This document shows, in pieces, positions 26,160-36,847 of a DNA stretch of 64,000 bases. The DNA is from a candidate division WOR-3 bacterium. GTDB lineage: Bacteria > Hydrothermota > Tepidihabitantia > Tepidihabitantales > Tepidihabitantaceae. Position 1 is the first letter of the stretch, and each line of letters starts with the position of its first letter. The notes below the pieces were generated by a model, which saw nothing but the letters and a program-made list of their open reading frames with translations, was not told where the DNA came from and ran no database searches. The position numbers and the translations under genes are program-made. The stretch lies in NCBI GenBank assembly GCA_024653355.1, contig JANLFQ010000003.1, forward strand, positions 138,944-202,943, written 5' to 3'.

Positions 26160-27073
26160 TGCCGGTACTGGTAATCATCGTTTTGATTTTTTTGTTTATC
26201 TGGGCGCTTTTAGGTTTGAAGATTGTGCGGCCTTATCAGCGGGGTGCGGTGGAAAGGCTGGGAAAGTATCAACGGATGGTCCAGCCCGGTTTGAATTTTA
26301 TCATCCCGTTTCTGGAGCGGTTGATAAAGGTTGATATGCGCGAGCAGGTGGTTGATGTGCCACCGCAGGAGGTTATCACCAAGGACAATGCCACGGTGAC
26401 GGTTGATGCGATTGTTTATTACGAGGTGACAGACCCGGTGAAAGTGCTTTACAATGTCGCCAATTTCCGGCTGGCAACGATTAAACTGGCGCAGACCAAT
26501 TTGCGCAATGTGATTGGTGATTTGACGCTGGATGAGTCTTTGACCTCCCGGGAAAGAATCAATGCGAAGTTGCGTGATGTGCTGGATGAGGCGACCGATA
26601 AATGGGGTGCCAAGGTGACCCGGGTGGAGTTGCAGCGCATTGAGCCGCCGAGCGATGTAACCGAGGCGATGCACCGCCAGATGAAGGCGGAACGCGACCG
26701 GCGGGCGGTTGTTCTGGAGGCAGAAGGTATCAGGCAGGCGGCGATTCTTAAGGCAGAGGGTGAAAAACAGGCAAGGATTCTGGAGGCAGAAGGTCAGGCG
26801 GGTGCGATTGAGCGGGTTGCCAATGCCGAGAAGTATAAGTTGCTGACCGTGGCCGAGGGTGAGGCGCAGGCGATTGAGCGGGTTTATGCGGCGATTCACA
26901 AGGGAAACCCAACAAAAGATTTAATCGCAATTAAGTATTTAGAGGCGCTGGCGAAGATGGCTGAGGGTAAGGCGACGAAGATGTTTATTCCTTACGAGGC
27001 GTCCGCGATTATGAGTGCGGTTGCAATGATCGCCGAGGCTTTAAAGGATAAGACCGAGGCGGAGAAGAAGTAG
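26156..27073 (+). CDS. SPFH/stomatin-like protein (paraslipin type)
   Basis: The 305-residue protein has one N-terminal membrane helix ([18 protein letters not shown]) and the SPFH domain ([56 protein letters not shown]). A long coiled coil rich in A, E and Q follows (about 180-250: [22 protein letters not shown]). Such proteins form large membrane-bound rings or scaffolds with NfeD partners. Paired ATGs at 26156 and 26159 overlap the nfeD stop, with AGGAGG just upstream. Confidence 0.92.
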   Translation: MMPVLVIIVLIFLFIWALLGLKIVRPYQRGAVERLGKYQRMVQPGLNFIIPFLERLIKVDMREQVVDVPPQEVITKDNATVTVDAIVYYEVTDPVKVLYNVANFRLATIKLAQTNLRNVIGDLTLDESLTSRERINAKLRDVLDEATDKWGAKVTRVELQRIEPPSDVTEAMHRQMKAERDRRAVVLEAEGIRQAAILKAEGEKQARILEAEGQAGAIERVANAEKYKLLTVAEGEAQAIERVYAAIHKGNPTKDLIAIKYLEALAKMAEGKATKMFIPYEASAIMSAVAMIAEALKDKTEAEKK

Positions 27074-27122
27074 GCGCGGGCGCGGTTGGGTGTAAGGTTT
27101 CCCGGTTGCAGTTTCCTTTGCT

Positions 27123-29906
27123 ATGAGTGACTGGGACAAAAAAACAGCGGCGGAGGTTGTTTTTGAACTGGGCTCGGACCCGGAAAAGGGGCTGAGCAAA
27201 GAAGAGGCGCAAAACCGGCTCCAGCGATTTGGCAAAAATGTGCTGAAGGAACGGGAGATTCGAAGCCCGTTATCAATTCTTTTATCCCAGTTCACTTCGG
27301 TGATGGTGATTATGCTCCTGATTGCCGGAGTGGTGTCGGTATTTTTAGGCGAGACGGTTGATGCGGTGGCGATTTTCGCTATCGTGGTGCTCAATTCAAT
27401 CCTCGGTTTTGTGCAGGAGTTTCGCGCCGAGAAGGCGCTGCAGGCTTTGAAACGGCTGGCGATGCCTAAGGTCAGGGTGTGCCGTAACGGTGTGGTGGCT
27501 GATGCGCCGGCGCAGGATTTAGTGCCCGGTGATATCGTGCTGCTTGAAGCGGGGAGCAACATTCCGGCAGACGGCAGGTTGCTTGAGGCGGTGAACTTAC
27601 GGGTTCAGGAGGCGGCATTGACCGGCGAATCAGAGCCGGTGGATAAAGAGAGCAAACCGCAGGCGATGGCAGCGCACGGTGCGGTGCCGGATGGGGAACA
27701 CCGCGCGAAAAATATGGTGTTTATGGGCACGGCGGTGGTTGCGGGTCGGGGTCGGATGGTGGTGACAGAAACGGGGATGAGAACCGAGTTGGGCAAGATT
27801 GCGGATATGCTTCAGACAACGAAGCGGGAGCCAACACCGTTACAGAAACGGCTGGAGCGGATGGCAAGAGAACTGGCGATTGCGGTTTTAGTAATTGTTG
27901 CCATCGTGTTTATTTTAGGGGTGTTGAGGGGACAGAACTATCGCGAGATGTTTCTCGTGGCGGTGGCGATGGCGGTAGCAGCGGTGCCCGAAGGGTTGCC
28001 GGCGGTTGTTACCATCGGTCTGACGCTGGGTGCGCGGCGCATGCTGGGCCGGAATGCGTTGATTAGAAGGTTGAATGCGGTGGAAACGCTGGGTTCGGTT
28101 ACGGTAATTTGTTCGGACAAGACCGGCACTTTGACTCAGAATCGGATGACGGTGACGGTGCTGGATGTTGCCGGCGAAAAGTGCGACCTGCAGGTGGTAC
28201 GGGCAAAGGGTGATAAGGTGGAGGGCTGTCACTATCTTTCTCCGACAATGCTACTTCTGGTTGCCGCGGGTGCGTTGTGTAACGATGCTCTGATTGCGGT
28301 TGATGCCGGGGAGATGAAGGTTTTGGGCGACCCAACTGAAGGGGCATTGGTTCTGGCAGCAATGGAGTTGGGAATGGAACCCAACCAGTTGCGGCGGCTT
28401 TTACCCCGGGTCGGCGAAATCCCCTTTTCTTCTGAACGAAAGCGGATGAGCACCATCCATCAGTTAAAAATTGAAGGTCCGGTTGCGGAAAAGGAGCGGG
28501 TGGTTTTTGAAATTTTGAAGACCAGGGATGAGGGAGAGCTGGTTCTCTTCACCAAAGGTGCGGTTGATGTGCTGTTAAAGTTGTGTCGCGGGGTTTATGT
28601 CAATGGTGAGGTGGAACCTTTGACCGAAGTCTGGCGGCAACGGATAACTGAAGCCCTGACCAATCTCACCGCCCAGGGAATCCGGGTACTGGGGAGCGCG
28701 TTCCGGATGGTTAAAGAGGTTGAGGTTACCGAGACAGGTGGCATAGGCGAGGGGCTGGAAAGCAATTTAATTTTTATCGGGATGAGCGGAATGATTGACC
28801 CGGCAAGGCCGGAAGTTAAGGATGCGGTTAAGGTGTGCCGGGAAGCCGGTATTAAACCGGTGATGATTACCGGAGACCATCCTTTGACCGCACTTTTTAT
28901 TGCCAGTGACATCGGTATTTTGAATCGGGCGGAGCCGAACTGGCAGGAACGCTGTCTTACAGGCGAACAGTTGCGGGAGCTGCCTTTTGAAAGGTTGAAG
29001 TCAATTGTCGAACGGGTCGTGGTTTTTGCCCGGGTTGCGCCCGAGGATAAACTGGCGATTGTCAAGGCGCTGCAGGAGAAGGGCGAAGTTGTGGCGATGA
29101 CCGGTGATGGGGTGAATGATGCCCCGGCGTTGAAGAAGGCGGATATCGGTGTGGCGATGGGTATTACGGGAACCGATGTGGCGAAGGAGGCGGCGGATAT
29201 GGTGCTCCTCGACGACAACTTTGCGACGATTGTGGCGGCGGTGCGCGAGGGTCGGGCAATCTATGAAAACATCCGCAAGTTTATCCGCTATACATTTGCC
29301 TCTAACACCGGTGAGATTGTGGCGATGGTTTTTGCACCCTTTTTCGGGATGCCGTTTCCATTGGGTCCGCTGCAAATACTCTGGGTTAATCTTGTTACCG
29401 ATGGTTTGCCCGGTCTGGCTTTAGGGGTTGAGCCGCCGGAGCGGGATGTGATGCAGCGGCCGCCCCGACGGTTGAATGAAAGTATATTTGCCCACGGTAT
29501 GGGCTTTAACATCATCTGGTCGGGAATTTTTTTAGGATTGGTTTCACTGGGTGTCGGCTACTGGGCATTCATCAAGGGCAGGGAGGATTGGCGGACGATG
29601 GTGTTCACAATACTTATTATGGGGCAGTTGCTTCACTCTTTGGCGCTAAGGTCGCAGCGCGACTCTTTCTTTAAGATGAAACTGCTGGGGAATCCAGTGC
29701 TGATCGGCACATTTTTGCTCACATTTGGGCTGCAACTTCTGGTGATATACAGTCCAGTTCTGCAACGGGTATTCAGAACTCAGGCGCTGCCCATTTCCGA
29801 TTTGATTGTCGCCCTGCTGGCAAGTTCGGTGGTGTTCTTTGCGGTCGAAGTGGAGAAAGCGCTGCGCCGGGTTCTGAACCGAACAGCGGCAAAACAAAGG
29901 TCGTGA
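27123..29906 (+). CDS. Cation-transporting P-type ATPase, Ca2+ (P2A) type
   Basis: This 927-residue P-type ATPase belongs to the SERCA/PMR1-like group. The actuator loop has LTGES, the phosphorylation site is [11 protein letters not shown], and the hinge is [22 protein letters not shown]. Ca2+-ligand positions are kept: [19 protein letters not shown] in TM4, SNTGEIVAM in TM5 and [16 protein letters not shown] in TM6. An N-terminal cation_ATPase_N region ([21 protein letters not shown]) and the C-terminal transmembrane bundle complete it. It probably exports Ca2+ (or Mn2+). There is a 49-base gap after the SPFH gene, with neither a clear promoter nor a Shine-Dalgarno sequence. Confidence 0.93.
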   Translation: MSDWDKKTAAEVVFELGSDPEKGLSKEEAQNRLQRFGKNVLKEREIRSPLSILLSQFTSVMVIMLLIAGVVSVFLGETVDAVAIFAIVVLNSILGFVQEFRAEKALQALKRLAMPKVRVCRNGVVADAPAQDLVPGDIVLLEAGSNIPADGRLLEAVNLRVQEAALTGESEPVDKESKPQAMAAHGAVPDGEHRAKNMVFMGTAVVAGRGRMVVTETGMRTELGKIADMLQTTKREPTPLQKRLERMARELAIAVLVIVAIVFILGVLRGQNYREMFLVAVAMAVAAVPEGLPAVVTIGLTLGARRMLGRNALIRRLNAVETLGSVTVICSDKTGTLTQNRMTVTVLDVAGEKCDLQVVRAKGDKVEGCHYLSPTMLLLVAAGALCNDALIAVDAGEMKVLGDPTEGALVLAAMELGMEPNQLRRLLPRVGEIPFSSERKRMSTIHQLKIEGPVAEKERVVFEILKTRDEGELVLFTKGAVDVLLKLCRGVYVNGEVEPLTEVWRQRITEALTNLTAQGIRVLGSAFRMVKEVEVTETGGIGEGLESNLIFIGMSGMIDPARPEVKDAVKVCREAGIKPVMITGDHPLTALFIASDIGILNRAEPNWQERCLTGEQLRELPFERLKSIVERVVVFARVAPEDKLAIVKALQEKGEVVAMTGDGVNDAPALKKADIGVAMGITGTDVAKEAADMVLLDDNFATIVAAVREGRAIYENIRKFIRYTFASNTGEIVAMVFAPFFGMPFPLGPLQILWVNLVTDGLPGLALGVEPPERDVMQRPPRRLNESIFAHGMGFNIIWSGIFLGLVSLGVGYWAFIKGREDWRTMVFTILIMGQLLHSLALRSQRDSFFKMKLLGNPVLIGTFLLTFGLQLLVIYSPVLQRVFRTQALPISDLIVALLASSVVFFAVEVEKALRRVLNRTAAKQRS

Positions 29907-29910
29907 TGCG

Positions 29911-31614
29911 GTGGTTTTTTTAACGGTTATCGTGATTCTGGGACAGGTGGCACCGGGGATGAAGGTTGACATCGTCCGGTTTGCCGGCAATAAGAGTTTT
30001 TCGCACCGGGTGCTGGTCAACATTGTTCAGGTTAAACCCGGTGCATTGGCAATGGAGGCGTTACTGGACGAGGATGCGCGCACCCTTGAGGCGTTTTATC
30101 GTAATGAAGGTTTTTTTGATGTCCAGGTTGAGAAGGGTCTTGGCGTGGTCGCCCAGAAGGTGGTTGCAACATTCTATATTCAAGAAGGGGTTAGGGCAAA
30201 GGTGGCAGATGTGGTTTTTGAGGGAAACAGGGCGTTTACTGCCGAGAGGTTGAAACGGGTCTTGAAGTTTGGTGCCCAAGCACCCTTTTCTCTTGCTTCG
30301 GTCAAGGCGGGTACCCAGAGTCTGCGCAATTTGTATCTGAACACCGGATATCCTTTTGTAACGGTTGAGGACAGCTTTGAGCGCCGGGATACATTGGTGT
30401 TGGTTAGATATCGTGTTGCGGAGGGACCCCGCTGTTATATAAGGGATGTTCGGGTGCGAGGTAACAGGTCGGTACGCACGGCAACGATTTTGCAGAGCGT
30501 GGAGATAAAGAAAGGCGAGATGTTCTCACGGCGCCGGCTCGAGGAGGCACAACGCCGGGTTTATGCGATGAAGGTTTTTTCCCGGGTTCTGTTCTATGTG
30601 ATTCCGGATTCGCTCGCATCGGATAGCGTTGTGGTGCGGTTTGATGTGGTAGAAGGGGCGCAAAAGGGTATCGCCCTTGGCGTTGGTCTGGAAACGCCGC
30701 CCAGTCGGGCGCTCTTTTCGGTTGAATGGGAGCACAACAATGTGATGAATCGCGGGCAGTGGTTGATTGCCGAGGTTGTTTTTAGCCCGGATTTAAGCAA
30801 GAATTACCGGAGCAGTTTTGACCTGACCTGGCGGGTGCCTTATCTGTTTTGGACCCGGGTTGATTTTCAGAGCCATCCCTTCTTTTACTACGAGCGGTTT
30901 GACTCGGCACGGCAGCGTGAGTACGGAATAGAAAATGGTCTGCAAAAGGATATCGCACCTCAGTTGCGGCTCGGTCTGTTCAATCGGTTGCGGTTAGTTG
31001 CCGATACGAGCCGGGGGATAACCAATTCTCTGGCGCTGAGTTTGATATACGACTCGCGGGACAACTTTTTTGACCCGCAACGCGGTGTGTATTTCCAGCC
31101 CGGTCTTGAAGGCGCGGGTGGTATTTTGCTCGGGGACAATGACTTTGTCCGCGGGGTGGCGGACATCCGTGTCTATCAGTCACTGGGGCGGGGCTTTGTT
31201 TTCGCCGTGCGGGGGTTAGGAGGCAGGGTGATTCCTTATGGCAGGTCAGCCTCGGTACCTTATTACGAAGAGTTTTCGCTGGGCGGCAAGAACAATCTGC
31301 GGGGTTATCCGGACCGGGCTCTGGGACCGGATACGGCGCGCGGTGGCAGGTATGGACCGGTTATTTTGAATGCCAATGTTGAGGTGCGAAGCCCTTATAT
31401 CCTGCGCTGGGTTGGGGTTGTTGGTTTTATCGATTGGGGTCAGATTGCCGGTCAGAGGGATTTGAAACTACGGGGATTTGAAGTTGGCGCCGGTTTTGGT
31501 TTACGGCTGCGGACGCCGGTGGGCCCGATTCGGCTTGACTGGGGAAAACGTTTGAAAGGTGCGGCCGCCGGAGATTGGGGCAGAATTTATTTCGGGGTGT
31601 TGCATGCGTTTTAA
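29911..31614 (+). CDS. Omp85-family outer-membrane protein, TamA-like
   Basis: The 567-residue protein has a short signal-like start and three POTRA domains (about 18-90, 95-165 and 168-250; for example VDIVRFAGNKSFSHRV, ADVVFEGNRAFTAERL, RDVRVRGNRSVRTATI). A 16-strand-type barrel follows, with GGKNNLRGYPDRALGP near the lid loop and GVLHAF ending in Phe. Three POTRAs, the length and the overlapping tamB gene favour TamA over BamA (usually five POTRAs, about 800 residues). With TamB it would help insert proteins in, or carry lipids to, the outer membrane. GTG 29911 lies 4 bases after the ATPase stop; an ATG at 29906 is in a frame that stops at once. Confidence 0.85.
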   Translation: MVFLTVIVILGQVAPGMKVDIVRFAGNKSFSHRVLVNIVQVKPGALAMEALLDEDARTLEAFYRNEGFFDVQVEKGLGVVAQKVVATFYIQEGVRAKVADVVFEGNRAFTAERLKRVLKFGAQAPFSLASVKAGTQSLRNLYLNTGYPFVTVEDSFERRDTLVLVRYRVAEGPRCYIRDVRVRGNRSVRTATILQSVEIKKGEMFSRRRLEEAQRRVYAMKVFSRVLFYVIPDSLASDSVVVRFDVVEGAQKGIALGVGLETPPSRALFSVEWEHNNVMNRGQWLIAEVVFSPDLSKNYRSSFDLTWRVPYLFWTRVDFQSHPFFYYERFDSARQREYGIENGLQKDIAPQLRLGLFNRLRLVADTSRGITNSLALSLIYDSRDNFFDPQRGVYFQPGLEGAGGILLGDNDFVRGVADIRVYQSLGRGFVFAVRGLGGRVIPYGRSASVPYYEEFSLGGKNNLRGYPDRALGPDTARGGRYGPVILNANVEVRSPYILRWVGVVGFIDWGQIAGQRDLKLRGFEVGAGFGLRLRTPVGPIRLDWGKRLKGAAAGDWGRIYFGVLHAF

Positions 31615-34600
31615 GCGGCGTTGGTGGCTCCTGGTGTTCGGATTTGTGATTGGTTTGCTGGTAGTGGTGGTTTTATTCCGGCAGGAGGTTGGACGGCTGG
31701 TGTTGAAAAGGACACTGGCGGCTTTGAGTAAGGGGATTAACGGCGAGATTACTTACGGTAACATCAGCGGTGATATATTTTCTGCTCCTCAGGTGAGCGA
31801 TTTAAGGATAGTTTTAAACTCTGATTCAATTCTGATTAAACGGCTCGGGGTACGGTACGACATTCTTTCTTTAATACGGGGTAAAATTGTCCTGCGCGAT
31901 GTTCAACTGGATAGCGTGCGGGCTTACTGCTCCGGGGTCAGGACAGAAGTCGGTGCCGGGCAACCAATCAAGAGCTGGAGTTTCCCCGATATTACGGTCA
32001 GGCAACTGGCAGTGAAGGGCGGTGCGGTTTATATCAAAGACGAGAAACGGATTGATTCGTTGCGGATAAATCTCCGCCTTCGGGCAAGGAAGTCGGTTGC
32101 GGTGCTTAACCTTGACTCGGCGCAATTTTTAATGGTTAAGGAAAGTTTGGCACTCCGGCATATCGGTGCCCGGGTGGAGTTGACCGGGGATTCATTAAAG
32201 ATGAGCGAAGTTCAAGCGATGAGCCGGGGTTCAAGGTTTCGCGGTAGTGTGGGGATTGATTTGAGGTCAAGAGAGGTCACGGCTGAAGTTACCGAGTTGA
32301 GTGTCAATCTAACGGAGATTTTGCATATCCCGGGGCGGGTTTGGTTTCAAGGGGAGGCAGAGGTGGGAGAGAAGAGAAAGGTGGCGGCAGGTCGTTGGGT
32401 TGCTGATGGGCTGCTCTGGAGGAGAGTGAACCTGCCAAGGCTGACCGGGGGGTTTAATCTTCAGGAGTCAACATTTCAGTTGACGCTTGCCGGTAGTGAC
32501 CGTGAGATTGGGCGGTTTGCGCTTGATGGGTGGGTTGATTTGCAGCGGTTTGATTTTACCGCCTCAATTCAGGTTGACAGTCTGGCGGTGTCCCGTTTGG
32601 AGCCTACGCTACCCGATTTTCGGTTATCGGCACAGTTTCAGTCGAGCGGTGTGCTGGGTTCTCTAAGTTCCTTACTGGGCTATAAGCGAGATTCCAGTCT
32701 TACCGATTCAATTAACTTGCTGGTGAAGGGCAAAGTGACCGAATTGGGGATTGATACGCTGAATGCGGTTGTTGATTATCGACAGGGCGGTGTGCAGTTA
32801 CGAAGTTTGACCCTGAGAGGTCCGGTGGGAAACTTTGACTTCGTCGGTGTGGCGCGTGCCGGGTTGTTGAAGGCGCGGTGTGATATGGAAAATTTTGATT
32901 TAAATGTTGCGGGGCGGTTGTTCAATGTTGAACTCACCGGACGTGCGGATGGCGAACTGTCGGCTTTCTGGGAAAAAGATTCCTGGGGTTTTTCCGGTGT
33001 TGTTTATTTTGATGGATTCCGCTGGAGTAAAGTGGAGATTACCAACGGTCTTATCGCGGCGGATGTTAATGGCAGTGGTCCGCTGCGGGGAAATTTTGTT
33101 GACCGAATGGCGGGCAGATTGGCGCTGGGCGGCGAAGGCATCGTCGTAGCAAATCAGGAGTGGAATGCCGGACAGCTGGTATGGACCGGACCCGATTTTG
33201 AAGTGAGGTTTGATCGGGAGAACGCACGCTGCGGTGCGCTGGGCGAGCTGCATTTTCAAGGGCGCGCGGTGGTTTGTTCTTTGAATATGCTGGAGTATGC
33301 GACCGAAAAGGAGACGCTTGCCCTTCTTGAACCGTGCCGGCTGGTTTTAAGCGATTCGGTTGTTGACCTGACCGGTGTGAAGTTTGCGGTTGCCGATGGT
33401 GAATTAAATCTGAACGCCAAAATTGTTAAGCAGCGGTCACCCTGGTTTGAAATTGGGTTGCGCCATATCAACATCAGGAAGGTACAGCGGTTGCTGGGTA
33501 TCAATACCGAGTTGTGGGGGGTGTGTGACATTGATGTCGTCGGTGGTGATTCGGTGTTTGTCAAGTTTACCGGGGTTGATTTTGGGGTGCCGAGCCTTTC
33601 TTTGAATCTGAAACATATTCAGGGGAGTTTGGTTGCCGGGCGCGCGGGTTGCCATTTAGCAGGGCTGGAGTTCGTGTGCCGCCAGGACACCAGTTATATA
33701 AAAGGTGATTTTGACTGGAAATTGAGTCCCGGGTTTCGCTTAACAGGTGCCAGGCTGGACTTTGCGCTTGTTGACCCGGGAAACTGGATTTTTGAGGTGA
33801 CCAAGCCTTATGTTGAGGTTACCCAAGGGGTCGTGTTTGGTGCGTTCAAGGTGGAATGGCAGCCGGCGCATCTGGTGCTTTCCGGAAGGTCAAGGGTGAG
33901 CAGGGGTGTTATCAGGGTACCAAGCGTTGCCACCACAGTAGATGGGGTGGAAGCGGAGATTACATTTAATGAGGACCGGCTGGTCATTGAGAAGTTGAGC
34001 GGAAAGAGTGCCCGGGGTACGGTTACTGCTGAGGGGATTGTGGATTTGAGCCCGAGCGGCGAAATCGATTCGGTGGCATTTAAGACCCACTTCACCGGCG
34101 TATCAGCGGTGCCGATGCCCCAGGTTTATGCCATTGGTAGGGGGGATATCAACATCGTCTGGCATCAGGGCGAAGAACGGGCGTTTATCTCGGGAAACAC
34201 GGTGGTGGATGAGGCGCTGGTGGCAATCGGATTTGGTGGTCAGCAGGGTGGTGGCAATGGTGCAGCCGGTGTTGATTATGACATTCGGGTCCGCGCGGAC
34301 CGCGGTGTTTGGCTGCGCAATCGGGAGGCGGACATTGAACTGGCGGTGGATTTGACGGTCCGTCAGGTGGGTGAGGAGGCGGTGTATATCGGTGAACTTG
34401 TTACCCGGCAGGGCAATGTGTACTACCTTGACCACATCCTGCGCGTTACTGAGGGAACGCTGACCTTTGACAATGTGAGCCGATTTGACCCAAAACTTGA
34501 TATCACCGCGGAATTGCCTATTACCCACAACGGTAAAAAGGAACAGCCGGATAAGGTCGTGCTCAGTTTAACCGGAACGCTTTCGGAACCATCATTTGTA

Positions 34601-35011
34601 TTTCGTACTGAACCGCCGGTGTGGGACGAAACTCAGATTCTCTCTTATTTGAGTTTGAATGTCACGATGGACGAAATTTCCGCAATGGAACAGAAGGAAA
34701 TTTTGAATAGGCTTTTGTCAGAACGGCTCCTCGGTTATTTCCAGACTCAGGTTGCGAAAAAGGTCAGAGAGTTTGTCAGTCTTGACTATCTCGAACTGGA
34801 GACCGGTATTCTTTCGGGACAGGGCGCCCGGGTTACGGTGGGAAAATATGTTGGGCGTAATCTCTATGTTTCTTACACCCAGAACTTTACCGGTGAATTG
34901 AGCCCGGCTTTTTTGATTGAGTACTATCTCAATCGGCGCAACGAACTGATTGCCGAGCGTTCTTCAGATGGCAGGTACTCTTTGCGCTATCGTTTTAAAC
35001 TACGTTATTGA
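31604..35011 (+). CDS. tamB: TamB/DUF490-family translocation and lipid-transport protein
   Basis: The 1135-residue AsmA-like protein has an N-terminal signal anchor (RRWWLLVFGFVIGLLVVVVLF). It then consists almost entirely of short beta-strands forming the hydrophobic groove of VPS13-like bridge proteins. The C-terminal DUF490 region is clear: DYDIRVRADRGVWLRN, ELVTRQGNVYYLDHIL, TLTFDNVSRFDPKLDI, and a tail ending RYRFKLRY. It spans the periplasm and moves phospholipids or assists protein insertion together with the preceding Omp85 protein. I use ATG 31604, which starts just before the anchor and overlaps the previous stop by 11 bases; the frame is open further upstream, inside the barrel gene. 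The stop overlaps the start of priA. Confidence 0.9.
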   Translation: MRFKRRWWLLVFGFVIGLLVVVVLFRQEVGRLVLKRTLAALSKGINGEITYGNISGDIFSAPQVSDLRIVLNSDSILIKRLGVRYDILSLIRGKIVLRDVQLDSVRAYCSGVRTEVGAGQPIKSWSFPDITVRQLAVKGGAVYIKDEKRIDSLRINLRLRARKSVAVLNLDSAQFLMVKESLALRHIGARVELTGDSLKMSEVQAMSRGSRFRGSVGIDLRSREVTAEVTELSVNLTEILHIPGRVWFQGEAEVGEKRKVAAGRWVADGLLWRRVNLPRLTGGFNLQESTFQLTLAGSDREIGRFALDGWVDLQRFDFTASIQVDSLAVSRLEPTLPDFRLSAQFQSSGVLGSLSSLLGYKRDSSLTDSINLLVKGKVTELGIDTLNAVVDYRQGGVQLRSLTLRGPVGNFDFVGVARAGLLKARCDMENFDLNVAGRLFNVELTGRADGELSAFWEKDSWGFSGVVYFDGFRWSKVEITNGLIAADVNGSGPLRGNFVDRMAGRLALGGEGIVVANQEWNAGQLVWTGPDFEVRFDRENARCGALGELHFQGRAVVCSLNMLEYATEKETLALLEPCRLVLSDSVVDLTGVKFAVADGELNLNAKIVKQRSPWFEIGLRHINIRKVQRLLGINTELWGVCDIDVVGGDSVFVKFTGVDFGVPSLSLNLKHIQGSLVAGRAGCHLAGLEFVCRQDTSYIKGDFDWKLSPGFRLTGARLDFALVDPGNWIFEVTKPYVEVTQGVVFGAFKVEWQPAHLVLSGRSRVSRGVIRVPSVATTVDGVEAEITFNEDRLVIEKLSGKSARGTVTAEGIVDLSPSGEIDSVAFKTHFTGVSAVPMPQVYAIGRGDINIVWHQGEERAFISGNTVVDEALVAIGFGGQQGGGNGAAGVDYDIRVRADRGVWLRNREADIELAVDLTVRQVGEEAVYIGELVTRQGNVYYLDHILRVTEGTLTFDNVSRFDPKLDITAELPITHNGKKEQPDKVVLSLTGTLSEPSFVFRTEPPVWDETQILSYLSLNVTMDEISAMEQKEILNRLLSERLLGYFQTQVAKKVREFVSLDYLELETGILSGQGARVTVGKYVGRNLYVSYTQNFTGELSPAFLIEYYLNRRNELIAERSSDGRYSLRYRFKLRY

Positions 35012-36837
35012 TGTTTTGTGATATCGTCATTCCCCGGACGCCGCTCAACGAGTTGACCTACGAACTTCCCCGGGATATGGAAGTTGCACCGGGTGACTGC
35101 GTACGGGTACCGTTGCGCGGTAAGCAGGTAACGGCGGTGGTTTTCGGATTGAGAAAAGAGTTGCCCGAGTGCCAGGTGCCGGGCAAACTACAGCAAATTA
35201 CTAAAATTCTGGCCCGGGGGATGATTTCAAGCGAACTGCTTTGTTTGGTACGGTGGGTGGCGGACTATTATGTTGCCAGTATGGGTGAAGTGCTCAGTTT
35301 TGTTCTGCCGCGCGGGGTTTTTCCGCAAAAGAGAACCGCTCCGTACCCGCAATCGAGCACCGGGGTTGCTTCGATTTGTTCGGATGGTGGTGCTGATGCA
35401 GAAGCCGTTGCGAGACAGAATTTTTCGGTGCTGGTTTGTTCCGAGAGCAAAGAGAAGGAGGCGGTGGCGGATTTTTTAAAGCGGGCACAGCGGTACGGTT
35501 CAGTCGTTTTTTTGATGCCCGAGCGGCGGCTGAAGGAGTGGCGCAACTTAGTGCGCGATATATGGGGGGACGGGGTAATTGAGTACCACAACAAACTTTC
35601 ACCGGCAAATCAGCGCAAGGCGTGGTTAAAAGCGGTAGAGGCAGAACAGGTCGTGGTTGTTGGTGTGCGCGGGGCGGTTTGGGCGCCAGTTAAGAAACTT
35701 GCCGGGGTGGTGATACTCGAAGAGCACTTTTCAGGTTACAAGGAGGAACGGCGACCAGGTTGGCATGCCCGGGATGTGGCAATTGCCCGGGCAAAGTTTG
35801 CCGACTGTCCGGTTTTGCTTACTGACCGGACACCAACCCTCGAGACTATTGCCAACATTAAGTCGGGTCGCTTTACCCTTCTGGCACCGCTGGAGTTACC
35901 AATAAACCGGGAACGAATTTTTGTAGTTGATATGCGCTTGCATCGCGGGGAGTTGCTTTCACCGCTCCTGTTAACCGAGTTAAAAAGGGCAGATGAAAAA
36001 AATCGGGTTGCGCTTCTTTTTTTAAACAGAAAAGGTGTAAGCCGGTTTGTGGTTTGCCGGCAGTGCGGTAATGTGTTGCGATGTTCGCGGTGCGGTGTGC
36101 CCGGGGTACTTACCGCCGATTCCCGGCTTACCTGTCGGTACTGCGGAACCGATTGTCCGGCACCCGACAGATGTCCTTCTTGCCAGGGGGTTGATTTTGA
36201 GTACCGGGCGCCCGGTGTTGATATGGTGCAAAGGAAGTTAAAGGAGTATGGGTTTTCTGGTGCCGGAACAAAGATAGTCGTTGGAACCCGGAAACTGCTG
36301 AGTCAGGATTTTCCCGAAAACCTTGGGGTCGTCGGCATTGTCAATCTGGACACCGAATTCGCCCTGCCCGACTTTCGTGCCCGGGAGCGGGTCTGGCAAC
36401 TTTTGTGCGATGTTATCAACCGTGTGCAGCGGCAGCGTGCCCGGCTGGTTATTCAAACCTATTGTCCCGAAGAGTCGGTGCTGGACTGCTGTTTGCGGGG
36501 GGATAGCGCACAGTTTTTCAAAGAGGAGTTACGGCTCCGCAAGGAGGCGGGATTTCCGCCCTACCGCCGATTGGTTTTGCTGACAATTAAGGGCGCGGAT
36601 AGGGAGTTGGTGGGCAAACAGTCCGAACAGTTGCGCCGCATTATTGAGGAGCAGGGCAAAAAGATTCAGCCGCGCCTTGAAATTCTGGGTCCGGTAACAA
36701 CGATGAAGGCGGGAAGGTTTAATGCCCGGCTTCTGGTTAAAGTCCCGACCACAATAATGCCGGGCAAGGTTATCCCCAGAATAAAACTGCAAAACAGCCA
36801 GTTACGGATTGAGGTTGACCCGCAGGAAATAGTTTAA
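35011..36837 (+). CDS. priA: PriA-like primosomal protein N', ATPase motifs lost
   Basis: PriA normally restarts stalled replication forks as a 3'-5' helicase. This 608-residue protein keeps the DNA-binding N-terminus (FCDIVIPRTPLNELTYELP), the eight zinc-binding cysteines in four CxxC pairs (CRQCGNVLRCSRCG, CRYCG, CPSC) and the C-terminal domain. The helicase core is degenerate. The Walker A position reads VLVCSESKEKEAV with no GKT. The DEEH box reads LEEH (236-239). The motif VI arginines (QxxGRxGR) are replaced by INRVQRQRA. Flanking landmarks such as LMPE, YKEERRPGWHARDVAIARA and LPDFRARERVWQLL align well, so the homology is secure. Actinobacterial PriA is a known precedent for loss of ATPase motifs. 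ATG 35011 overlaps the tamB stop. Confidence 0.85.
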   Translation: MFCDIVIPRTPLNELTYELPRDMEVAPGDCVRVPLRGKQVTAVVFGLRKELPECQVPGKLQQITKILARGMISSELLCLVRWVADYYVASMGEVLSFVLPRGVFPQKRTAPYPQSSTGVASICSDGGADAEAVARQNFSVLVCSESKEKEAVADFLKRAQRYGSVVFLMPERRLKEWRNLVRDIWGDGVIEYHNKLSPANQRKAWLKAVEAEQVVVVGVRGAVWAPVKKLAGVVILEEHFSGYKEERRPGWHARDVAIARAKFADCPVLLTDRTPTLETIANIKSGRFTLLAPLELPINRERIFVVDMRLHRGELLSPLLLTELKRADEKNRVALLFLNRKGVSRFVVCRQCGNVLRCSRCGVPGVLTADSRLTCRYCGTDCPAPDRCPSCQGVDFEYRAPGVDMVQRKLKEYGFSGAGTKIVVGTRKLLSQDFPENLGVVGIVNLDTEFALPDFRARERVWQLLCDVINRVQRQRARLVIQTYCPEESVLDCCLRGDSAQFFKEELRLRKEAGFPPYRRLVLLTIKGADRELVGKQSEQLRRIIEEQGKKIQPRLEILGPVTTMKAGRFNARLLVKVPTTIMPGKVIPRIKLQNSQLRIEVDPQEIV

Positions 36838-36847
36838 CAGTTGGTAA

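Noticed and set aside
28595-29218. 207-codon frame antisense to the P-type ATPase
   Set aside because: Low-complexity S/T/A/P translation on the complementary strand of conserved ATPase motifs.
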